A stretch of DNA of 24,632 bases from Candidatus Acidianus copahuensis (GTDB lineage Archaea; Thermoproteota; Thermoprotei_A; Sulfolobales; Sulfolobaceae), in contig NZ_JFZT01000041.1 of the NCBI RefSeq assembly GCF_000632495.1, forward strand, positions 1 to 24,632, written 5' to 3'. The position numbers and the translations under genes were made by a program. Under the pieces are notes generated by a model. It ran no database searches and had not been told where the DNA came from. It saw nothing but the letters and a program-made list of their open reading frames with translations. Shown in pieces: positions 9,364-15,905 of this stretch (position 1 is the stretch's first letter; every line of letters begins with the position of its first letter).

Positions 9364-10644
9364 ATGGGATTCGATCCGAGAGGAAAATTGAATTCGTTCC
9401 TTGTGTCTTCGGCCGGTTTCCTTCTAGATGGATATGATTTGTCTGTCATATCGTTTGCAATACTTTTCCTTCAAAAAGAGATGAGCTTAACCACGTTTCA
9501 AGAGGGATTGGTTAACTCCGCTTCCTTAATAGGTATGATTTTTGGTTCTCTCCTCTTTGGCGTTCTTTCTGACAAGTTAGGAAGGAAAAGACTTATGGGG
9601 ATAGACCTTATAATTTTCACTGTCTTTGCCTTAACCTCAGCCTTATCATTAAATTTCATTGAGATTTTCGTTTCTCGAATAATGCTTGGAGTTGGAATAG
9701 GAGGAGACTATCCAGTCAGTAGCTCAATGATGGCTGAGTTCTCTCCCTCAAAATCAAGGGGAAAATACTTAGTTGGAGCTGTGTCGATGTATTGGATAGG
9801 GACTCTGCTTTCTGCCTTGGTTAACCTGTCTTTTCTCCCTCTTGGTGAATACTTCTGGAGGTTTTCATTCGCCTTTGGATCTATCCTAGCGATACCAGTA
9901 ATTTTGGCTAGATTAAGGTTGGCTGAATCTCCTAGATGGCTCATAAGTAAGGGGAAGCTTACAGGAGAAGGGATCCCAACTGTAGAAGAGGAAAATAAGG
10001 GAGTTAAGGGGATTACTGACCTGTTTAACGGAAAAATTTTCCCTGTAGTATTATTAGCCTCCTCAATATGGTTCCTATTTGACGTTGCATCTTATGGTAT
10101 TGGCTTGTATTATCCAGCCATTTTCAAGCAGTTTGCGTTTCCCTCGAACTACGAAGTTATTTACGCTACTATGGTGATAGCTATAGGAGCTCTTATCGGA
10201 TACGTTTTCGCTGAGCTAGCCGTTGACTCCCTTGGAAGAAGGGCGACCCTTCTCTCTGGGTTAGGTCTTATGGCATTACTTTTAGGGATAGGAGGAGTGA
10301 TCAAGATAACTGGAGTTTACCTATTGCCGTATTTTGCCATCTTCGTAGCAATGGAGCAATGGGCGGGGGCTGTAACTCTATTTTATCCAACTGAGATCTT
10401 TCCAACGCCTATCAGATCTTCGGCACAAGGATTTGCCACAGCCTTCAGCAGATTTGGCGCAGTCCTAGGAGTTGTCTTCTTTCCAACAATGACTAAGGTG
10501 ATTGGGCTTTCCTCTTCCCTCATAGTATTTTCAATTACCTCAGCAATAGCTTTTGCGATTTCGCTTTACTTTGTGAGGGAGACAAAGAAAATGGAATTAG
10601 AGAAAATAGCTATAGGATTGAGAAAAGGTCAGGTCAAAAGCTGA
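9364..10644 (+). CDS. MFS transporter, phosphate/aromatic-acid:H+ symporter type
   Basis: A 426-residue, 12-helix major facilitator protein of the inner membrane. Seen in the sequence: DGYD at residues 22-25 in helix 1; the loop 2-3 signature GVLSDKLGRKR at 66-76; GIGGDYPVSS at 111-120, close to the GGDYPLS signature of Pho84-like phosphate:H+ symporters; ESPRWL at 188-193 before the central loop; and a second copy of the loop signature near LAVDSLGRRATL. These suit proton-coupled uptake of an organic acid or phosphate; the substrate cannot be read from sequence. The ATG at 9364 follows a TTTTAAG element about 20 bases upstream. It stands alone on this strand and its 3' end overlaps the convergent di-iron gene by 16 bp. 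Confidence 0.9.
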   Translation: MGFDPRGKLNSFLVSSAGFLLDGYDLSVISFAILFLQKEMSLTTFQEGLVNSASLIGMIFGSLLFGVLSDKLGRKRLMGIDLIIFTVFALTSALSLNFIEIFVSRIMLGVGIGGDYPVSSSMMAEFSPSKSRGKYLVGAVSMYWIGTLLSALVNLSFLPLGEYFWRFSFAFGSILAIPVILARLRLAESPRWLISKGKLTGEGIPTVEEENKGVKGITDLFNGKIFPVVLLASSIWFLFDVASYGIGLYYPAIFKQFAFPSNYEVIYATMVIAIGALIGYVFAELAVDSLGRRATLLSGLGLMALLLGIGGVIKITGVYLLPYFAIFVAMEQWAGAVTLFYPTEIFPTPIRSSAQGFATAFSRFGAVLGVVFFPTMTKVIGLSSSLIVFSITSAIAFAISLYFVRETKKMELEKIAIGLRKGQVKS

Positions 10645-11258
10645 TTTACTCTGGCTTTCCTTAACTTTTCCATCATATCCCTTAACTTTTCCTCTTCATA
10701 TCCCAAATAGCTTAACTTCTCTTTTCCGTCCATGACTATCCTCATAGCTTCTGGAAAGATCTCTTCAACTCTCTTTACGGCATAACTCTTGTCACTAATA
10801 AGGGAAAGGCCAAATTTGAAGTGCCTAGCTTCGTCAGCAATAATCCTTTTAATTCCATCGTTAAATTCCTTAAGACCTAGCCTCCTTGAGGAATCGTTAA
10901 GGATAGTCAGACCCAAATCAGCTAAGATTCCTTCAGTTACTAGGTGAAACCTCGTAATAACCCTTTGCAGCTCTCCAGATCTGAAGTCCTCCATGAGTTT
11001 ATCAAAAAAGGAAATGTAGGAATCGGGTAATTCTACCTCTTTTAAAGAGTCTGGGAAGTAGCTTTCGAAAAAGGAAAAGTGTTCTATCTCCTCCTTATAC
11101 TGCTGAAGAGAGTATCCCTGGACTTGGCTTGCCATCTCCAAAGACAATGAACCTATCTCCTTCCACCTTTCCATATACCTCCTTGGGTAGAAATGAGCTG
11201 ATAGATATCTTATTCCTTCCACAGTCCTAAGATCTAGGGACAAAAGGTTTTTGTCCAT
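10629..11258 (-). CDS. Ferritin-like di-iron carboxylate protein
   Basis: A 209-residue, all-helical protein with the ligand pattern of the ferritin/ribonucleotide-reductase-R2-like superfamily: EEIEH (Glu57...His60), a lone Glu in HLVTEG (Glu109), and DEARH (Glu143...His146). The first ligand is probably a Glu in the helix around residues 30-41. Such proteins bind two irons and act as oxygenases, oxidases or peroxide scavengers; the reaction here is unknown. There is no signal peptide. An AAATTTAATC TATA box at -22 to -29 from the ATG supports this start and a leaderless transcript. It converges on the MFS gene and overlaps its last 16 bp. The ligand spacing is seen; the oxidase role is inference. 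Confidence 0.82.
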   Translation of the reverse strand: MDKNLLSLDLRTVEGIRYLSAHFYPRRYMERWKEIGSLSLEMASQVQGYSLQQYKEEIEHFSFFESYFPDSLKEVELPDSYISFFDKLMEDFRSGELQRVITRFHLVTEGILADLGLTILNDSSRRLGLKEFNDGIKRIIADEARHFKFGLSLISDKSYAVKRVEEIFPEAMRIVMDGKEKLSYLGYEEEKLRDMMEKLRKARVNQLLT

Positions 11259-11278
11259 AAAGAGATTAAGGTATGAAG

Positions 11279-11288
11279 ATTAAATTTC
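11279..11288 (-). promoter_or_regulatory. TATA box of the di-iron gene
   Basis: On the minus strand AAATTTAATC lies 22-29 bases before the ATG at 11258, the spacing of a leaderless archaeal promoter. Confidence 0.55.
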
Positions 11289-11664
11289 TTTTCATTAATT
11301 TTTTTAAAAAACGATTTAACTTCCGCAACTTAGCTTTGAAATTTTTTTCTTTACAAGGAGAGTCCTTTTTTAACATTTTTGTATAACATTCGTCTAATTC
11401 TTTGCAAATTTCCAGAGAGTTTTAATGCTCAATAAGGTTTAAAAAAGCGAATCCCTTACCTCTCTGACGTAAGTTAACCAAAACCTAGAAGTAGTCAATG
11501 CTAAACCAAAGTGAGAAGTCTAGGAAATTGTTCAATAGGAAAGACTAGTTAAAATGATAATAACATATGTTCAAATTTTTTATCATCACTCCTCTGGAGG
11601 GTATTCTTAACGCGTCTTCCTGACATCTTAATACCTTAGAACCGTTCTATGAACTATGGCATTG
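11289..11664. other. AT-rich spacer with no recognisable gene
   Basis: Stop codons occur often in all frames. I see no RNA gene, conserved hairpin or strong promoter. It separates the di-iron gene promoter from the left end of the decayed IS. Confidence 0.6.
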
Positions 11665-12377
11665 TATGTTGTATTATTACTTCTAAGATAAAGGTTAAGA
11701 TTTACCCTCGTGTGTATTCAACAATATTGATTCTCTGAGAGAAATTGTATAAATTCGTTGTGGATTGTGAAGAATATTTTTCTCCATCGTGTTATTTTTT
11801 CTTTTGTTTATCTTGCTGGGAAGCGTTTATCCATGCTTGCAAGCCTGTGTTTTACAACCCTAAATATTTGGTCTATCACGTTTCTTGTTCCAAACTTCTC
11901 GTGTTCGTTTGGTACTCCCTACTAGCATGTTGTACTATTGTCGTGTACGTAAATCACGTCTTTTCCTAGTTGGTTTACCATTTTGTACACGTCCATACTA
12001 CTCCTCAAACTTGTTATGTAGAAGTTTACCACTTTCCTTGTGTGTATGTCTATTATTACCCACAAGTAGTATTTTCCGTTTTGTTCCGTCTATTGTTACC
12101 CTCTTTGGTTTTTGTAATTCCTCTAGTAGTTTTGTAGTTTACGAAAGTAGTATGTTGTGCTTTCCTTTAGTTTGTGGAATGTAGTTGGAGGTAGTATGCT
12201 ACTACTGATTCTGAAATCTCCCCTACCGTGTGGAAGTTTGAGTTAATGTTTTATTATCTTTAATAGCATTAATAATACTTGAGTCAAGGAGAGAAGTAGT
12301 TCACTCCTCTTCAACTTCATTTCTATCCCCCTAAGTATTACTCCCCTTAATCCTTAAAACCTTTACAAAACAACATA
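11665..12377 (-). mobile_element. Decayed insertion sequence, about 713 bp
   Basis: The broken transposase at 11718-12320 is flanked by imperfect terminal inverted repeats. Reading inward, the left end starts TATGTTGTATTATTA at 11665 and the right end, on the other strand from 12377, TATGTTGTTTTGTAA; 11 of 15 positions agree, including the first eight. The size resembles short archaeal IS6-family elements (about 0.7-0.8 kb). I found no target-site duplication, so the boundaries are tentative. The element is inactive. Confidence 0.55.
11718..12320 (-). pseudogene. Degenerate DDE transposase (IS6-like)
   Basis: Read on the minus strand from an ATG at 12320, the N-terminal part begins MKLKRSELLLSLTQVLL and meets a TAA after about 25 codons. 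A helix-turn-helix-like stretch (GEISESVVAYYLQLHSTN) follows. The frame then shifts between RVTIDGTKRK and GKYYLWVIIDIHTRKVVNFY. After VIYVHDNSTTC there are two adjacent TAG codons, then GVPNEHEKFGTRNVIDQIFRVVKHR, and the C-terminal RWRKIFFTIHNEFIQF ends at a TGA at 11718. The TIDG and VHDN aspartates and the NVIDQIF/VKHR region match the DDE core of IS6-type transposases; the last acidic position is Asp, not Glu. At least one frameshift and three stops make it non-functional. The plus-strand open frames here are shadows. Confidence 0.75.
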
Positions 12378-12474
12378 AAGATGAATATTATAACAAAACT
12401 GTTGGATATATACGGAATTTATTCAATTTTTATTGAAGAGTGAAATTACTGAATACACACTAATCACGAAAAAA

Positions 12475-12482
12475 CTTTAAAT
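12475..12482 (+). promoter_or_regulatory. TATA box of the toxin-like gene
   Basis: CTTTAAATTA is centred about 27 bases upstream of the ATG at 12505, fitting a leaderless transcript. Confidence 0.5.
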
Positions 12483-12504
12483 TATTATGAAATTTTGAAC
12501 TTGT

Positions 12505-12879
12505 ATGCTAACCTTGATGAGGACTCCATATCTCTTTAGATATATCTCTTCTGATGCTGAATATGAACAGATTAAGAGACAAGGTGTCATCTTCTCAAGA
12601 AATCCAGTAGGAACGTATTGGACTACATTATTTGCAGATGATCCAATAACAGTTCAGAGATTATTAGCGTTACCTAGAAGACCAAAGTATAGAGTAGGAG
12701 GTATACCACTAAAGTTTATCGATGTTGCATGGATAAAAAAGAAAGATATAGTCCAACCAAATTATAATCAGCCTGGTGGTGCCGAAGAGTTTATACTCAG
12801 TGAACCAATAGTAATATTCTCTATCTATAATTTTGCTACCGGTATTGTAGAGAGTATTATAAAAGTCTACTTCCCATGA
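12505..12879 (+). CDS. Small protein resembling ADP-ribosyltransferase-type polymorphic-toxin domains
   Basis: 124 residues, or 120 if translation starts at Met5, which directly precedes the conserved part. Pattern seen: FRYISS with Arg12; GTYWTT at 36-41; DDP followed by LALPRRPKYRVGGIP at 45-68; and QPGGAEEF at 89-96. This order (R-Y, then a Thr/Ser strand, then an E-x-E-like turn) resembles the R-S-E layout of ADP-ribosyltransferase toxin domains found at the C-termini of bacterial Rhs/polymorphic toxins; the GTYWT...ALP.RP.YRVG...PGG signature is recalled from those proteins and was not searched. It has no secretion signal or trafficking domain, so it would act inside the cell. It is AT-rich in codon use (AGA, ATA, TTA) compared with its neighbours. 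A second small gene follows after 42 bases. The gene call is solid; the function is inference. Confidence 0.6.
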   Translation: MLTLMRTPYLFRYISSDAEYEQIKRQGVIFSRNPVGTYWTTLFADDPITVQRLLALPRRPKYRVGGIPLKFIDVAWIKKKDIVQPNYNQPGGAEEFILSEPIVIFSIYNFATGIVESIIKVYFP

Positions 12880-12921
12880 AAGCACTAAAAGTTTAAGTAT
12901 TTTATTAACGATAGGTGAGTT

Positions 12922-13356
12922 ATGGAAGAAATTGACTGGGATCACTATACCAAACTTTTGCCAACACTAGAGGGTACAATAACAGAGTTTGTAGGTAGAT
13001 TGACTAAAGCAGGAATTGAAAAGGTGTCCTATGATATCTTTCCCTTTGACATAGCATCAGTTGTCGTAGGATTTCAATGGAATGGTTATAGACTTAGTAT
13101 TTCTCTTGAAGACATAAAAATAATTCATGGTAGTATTAAAATAGCTTTCAGATTGAGGGTTTCTGTAGCTAAAGAAGTGAGCTTGAAGAAAGTTTATTAC
13201 TCAGATCAAGAACTACAAAAAGACCTAACTGTCAAGAGTATTGCTGAGGAGGTCATACAAACAAACCCCAAAGAAATACTATGTGTTCTCATGAAGGGAT
13301 ATAATGTTCTGAGAGATAATTTTAAGGATCTACCAACGATAGAAAGCAAATGTTAA
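12922..13356 (+). CDS. Unknown partner of the toxin-like gene (possible antitoxin/immunity protein)
   Basis: 144 residues, no family recognised, no membrane segment, mixed alpha/beta composition. Residues 40-110 alternate hydrophobic and polar positions (VVVGFQWNGYRLSISLED, IKIAFRLRVSV), suggesting a beta-sheet core flanked by helices. The start ATG has a good GGTGAG Shine-Dalgarno sequence two bases upstream of TTATG. A TTTAAGTA element at 12892-12899 could also give it its own promoter. It lies 42 bases after the toxin-like gene on the same strand and shares its AT-rich codon use. The order toxin then partner and the small sizes fit a toxin-immunity or toxin-antitoxin pair; nothing in the sequence proves this. 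Confidence 0.7.
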   Translation: MEEIDWDHYTKLLPTLEGTITEFVGRLTKAGIEKVSYDIFPFDIASVVVGFQWNGYRLSISLEDIKIIHGSIKIAFRLRVSVAKEVSLKKVYYSDQELQKDLTVKSIAEEVIQTNPKEILCVLMKGYNVLRDNFKDLPTIESKC

Positions 13357-13573
13357 AATGTTAGCTAGCCTTAGACCCAACTCAATATAGTAAAAAATTT
13401 TGAGTACAACAACTTTTATATGATTATATGAAAAATTCATTAAATAACACAATATAGGAGAAATAAAACGTAAAAAACACTATATTTACAAGAATCGAAA
13501 CAAGAATAATTAAAATAAAACAAGAGAAAAGCAAACACACTTGATAAACTACCTTACACACAAACCTATAACA
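13357..13573. other. A-rich intergenic stretch
   Basis: Very AT-rich, with no open frame, RNA gene or clear hairpin. With the doubtful gene beside it, the gap between firm genes is 13357-13984. Confidence 0.5.
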
Positions 13574-13927
13574 CTAAAGAATCAAGCTTAAACCAAACAA
13601 GTTAAGAAAACCTAAAAGAGTTAGGGGAGTTGGTATTATCAAGGGGGAGATTAACATGAGCAGAAACGAAAATCCCCTTAACCCACGTGCAATAAGGAAA
13701 ATAAAAAATAAATTATTTCTCCCCTCTTGAAATTCAAGTGAAGAAAGGAGAGAGAAGTAGGAAAAAAAACCTTGTACAAACAAGCTTAGGGAAAACATCA
13801 GTTGAAAGGATGTCAAAATTGTATAACATATCACCACAAACAGTAAGGAACATTGAATACACACAACCATCAGAATAAGATTTTTTTTATGTAGAGACTC
13901 CTTGCTCTCGAGAAGAGGATCAACCAA
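13574..13927 (-). CDS. Possible small membrane protein
   Basis: An open frame of 117 codons starting with TTG. Three to four hydrophobic segments are visible: LILMVVCIQCSLLFVVICYTIL (about 17-38), LMFSLSLFVQGFFSYFSLLSSL (about 43-64), and IFLIARGLRGFSFLLMLISPL plus LTLLGFLNLFGLSLIL near the end. Composition and length would suit a small integral membrane protein, and it would be divergent from the MFS gene at 13985. Against it: a rare TTG start, no clear ribosome site, no TATA box at the usual distance, and a T-rich strand in which hydrophobic codons arise by chance. No family recognised. Confidence 0.35.
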   Translation of the reverse strand: MVDPLLESKESLHKKNLILMVVCIQCSLLFVVICYTILTSFQLMFSLSLFVQGFFSYFSLLSSLEFQEGRNNLFFIFLIARGLRGFSFLLMLISPLIIPTPLTLLGFLNLFGLSLIL

Positions 13928-13948
13928 TCGCTTTAATTAACGTATTGC

Positions 13949-13963
13949 ATAAGTCTTTTATAC
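13949..13963 (+). promoter_or_regulatory. TATA box of the MFS-PadR operon
   Basis: CTTTTATACATAAATA lies about 22-36 bases ahead of the ATG at 13985, fitting a leaderless mRNA. Binding of the downstream PadR regulator near here is plausible but not shown. Confidence 0.5.
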
Positions 13964-13984
13964 ATAAATAACTTATGGATATAT

Positions 13985-15181
13985 ATGAAATCAAATACTT
14001 TACTTACAACCTCAATCTCTCACTTTATAAACGACGGAAGCACATGGTATTTGCCAATAACTTTCACTTTTCTTATAGAGTTCTTAGGAATTTCTAAGCT
14101 TATGATAGGAATTTTGGGAGGTATATTCTTTGGGATTTCCGCCTTAGCTTCTCCTCTAATTACCAGACTAGCGGATAGGACACAAAGGTATTCATTTATG
14201 ATGGGGATTGGGATACTAGTTTGGGGAGTAAGCCTGATCGCTTTTGGCCTTTCTATTGAGGCTGATTCCTTGATTGCTATAATAGGATCTGTAGCGCTTG
14301 CTGGTTTTTCGTCAGCGTTTTACCATCCCTTAGGTGCTGCTATGCTTTCATTGGAGTATAAGGGCAGTGCAGGTACGGCCCTGGGTATAAACGGATCCAT
14401 GGGTAGCTTAGGGAGATCTCTTTATCCTACAATTTCTCTTGTTCTCTTTGATCTGTTTTACAAGAACATTATGTTGAGCTCCCTTGTATTAGGCGTTGTA
14501 GCTATAGTTGCCTCATTACCAGCCTTTTTCTTGAAGGAAGTGAAGATAAAGGAGGAGGAAGAAGATCCAAAGGAAAAGAACGGCCAAAGTAATAAAGGAA
14601 TGTTAAGAGGTACAATGATCGTAGTTATCGTATTAACAGTAATAGCTCTTCTTAGAAGCGTGTTTACTCAGGGCATATCCCAATTCCTGCCTACTTTACT
14701 TGTATACAATTACGGTTACTCTTATAACGTTAGCTTAGGAGAAACGATAAGCATAGCTCTAGCAGCTGCGGTAGTTGGTCAGCCTCTCCTAGGTATTTTG
14801 TCTGACAAGATTGGAAGAAGAACGATTTTCGGCATTTCTACTGCAGGGGCTGTTGTTTCGATGCTTCTTTTCCTTAGTTTCCCTAATCTAGTTTACTTAG
14901 TCGTGTTCGGTTTCTTCACATTTAGTGCGTTTCCTTTAATGCTTTCCTTAGTAGGAGACTTTGTTCCAAGGAATTCAGCAGGATTTGCAAACTCCCTGGT
15001 TTGGGGGTTAGGAGTTACAGGAGGAGGAGTTATAGGACCTATAGTGATGGGTATTGTGTCTCAAATAACTAACTTGGTATTTGCCTCATATGTTGTCACA
15101 ATAGTCGGACTATTGTCTGCAGTTCTGGTGCTTGCTATTCCAAAACCTCCCAAGAGAAGCAAGGTCCCACTCTTTGGGTGA
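13985..15181 (+). CDS. MFS exporter, fosmidomycin-resistance/drug-efflux type
   Basis: 398 residues with about 12 membrane helices and a charged central loop (KEVKIKEEEEDPKEKN, near residues 187-205). Helix 1 carries HFINDGSTWYLP (His13...Asp17), like the H-x3-D of Fsr-type MFS exporters. Loop 2-3 is RLADRTQRY, and the second half has GILSDKIGRRTIFG, the classic loop signature. The TGA stop overlaps the GTG/SD region of the PadR gene, so the two are translationally linked. Exporter-plus-PadR pairs in bacteria and archaea usually serve inducible efflux of toxic compounds, so efflux is favoured over uptake; the substrate is unknown. Confidence 0.88.
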   Translation: MKSNTLLTTSISHFINDGSTWYLPITFTFLIEFLGISKLMIGILGGIFFGISALASPLITRLADRTQRYSFMMGIGILVWGVSLIAFGLSIEADSLIAIIGSVALAGFSSAFYHPLGAAMLSLEYKGSAGTALGINGSMGSLGRSLYPTISLVLFDLFYKNIMLSSLVLGVVAIVASLPAFFLKEVKIKEEEEDPKEKNGQSNKGMLRGTMIVVIVLTVIALLRSVFTQGISQFLPTLLVYNYGYSYNVSLGETISIALAAAVVGQPLLGILSDKIGRRTIFGISTAGAVVSMLLFLSFPNLVYLVVFGFFTFSAFPLMLSLVGDFVPRNSAGFANSLVWGLGVTGGGVIGPIVMGIVSQITNLVFASYVVTIVGLLSAVLVLAIPKPPKRSKVPLFG

Positions 15182-15186
15182 AAGAG

Positions 15187-15525
15187 ATGGGAAAGAGTGA
15201 ACTAATTCTGCGCGGAGTGATCACGCTATACGTTATAAGCGAACTTATAGATAAACGAATGAACGGATATGAGTTAGAGAAGGCTATAAGCGAAAGACTA
15301 ATGAAGGAAATGCCAAGAGGGTCTATATATGTGATTTTAAAGAACGCTTCGAGGAAAAGACTAATTAAATGCGAAGTGATCGAAAACTCTAGAGGGCAAA
15401 AAGTCAAAGTATATACTGTAACGGATAAGGGAAAGGAGTTCTTTTATAAACATGAAGAGCCTTTATCAATAGCAAAGGGAATTATAGAGGAACTCTTAGA
15501 GAGGATAAGAGAGAAGAAAGATTAA
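15187..15525 (+). CDS. PadR-family winged-helix transcriptional regulator
   Basis: 112 residues from the ATG at 15187. This start is chosen over the in-frame GTG at 15178 because GGGTGA, which includes the MFS stop, forms a Shine-Dalgarno site six bases upstream. The PadR pattern is clear: LYVISELIDKRMNGYELEKAI (helix 1-2), PRGSIYVILKNASRKRLIKCEVIENSRGQKVKVYTVTDKGKEFF (recognition helix, then the beta-wing with the typical Y.vT.kGk end), and a C-terminal helix IAKGIIEELLERIREKK for dimerisation. PadR proteins bind palindromes near their own operon and release on ligand binding, so this one probably controls the MFS exporter. The typical SxYxxLxxLexkGLI motif is altered here to SIYVILKNASRKRLI. 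Confidence 0.87.
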   Translation: MGKSELILRGVITLYVISELIDKRMNGYELEKAISERLMKEMPRGSIYVILKNASRKRLIKCEVIENSRGQKVKVYTVTDKGKEFFYKHEEPLSIAKGIIEELLERIREKKD

Positions 15526-15905
15526 TGTGTGTGTGTGTTCTGCTTTTTAAAGAAATTTTAACTTTATTAAGAACATTCTTATTCACCTTGACAACGACTC
15601 GAGCTTGGCCTTTTAAGATAAAGTTAAGCTTCTGAGGCCTAATTATTCATTTAAATGATCTCTGATGAAGGGGCACTAACTACGACAATCGTCCTTAAGG
15701 TTAGCCCAGGGAAGACATCAATTTCTGGAAATGGAAGACCGCGACAAACCTAGTTTTAAAATGGTTGTTGAAAAATAAGGGCAGTTGTATCAAAACCAAG
15801 AACTAGGAATACCATTTTGCTAAACACAATACATCAGGCGTGGAATAAAGATCTACCCGAAACTTCCTTCAGGATTAAGTTTCTATTGAAACATTTATTT
15901 CAAAA
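15526..15905. other. Intergenic region with one hairpin candidate
   Basis: A (TG)n tract follows the PadR stop, then T-rich sequence suits a terminator. At 15670-15708 a nested stem is possible: GGGC/TAAC (15671-15680) with GTTAGCCC (15700-15707), and ACGA (15682-15685) with TCGT (15689-15692). TGATGA precedes it, but no D box follows. No gene found. It lies between the convergent PadR and helicase genes. Confidence 0.5.

Noticed and set aside
11745..12184. Plus-strand Cys/Phe-rich open frames
   Set aside because: They are antisense to the decayed transposase, which gives recognisable DDE-type protein on the minus strand.
12709..12945. Minus-strand frame of 78 codons over the toxin-like gene
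   Set aside because: It overlaps both plus-strand genes, has no promoter or ribosome site, and its low-complexity Ile/Tyr/Asn composition is that of an AT-rich antisense.
15663..15720. C/D-box sRNA starting at TGATGA
   Set aside because: No D or D' box follows.
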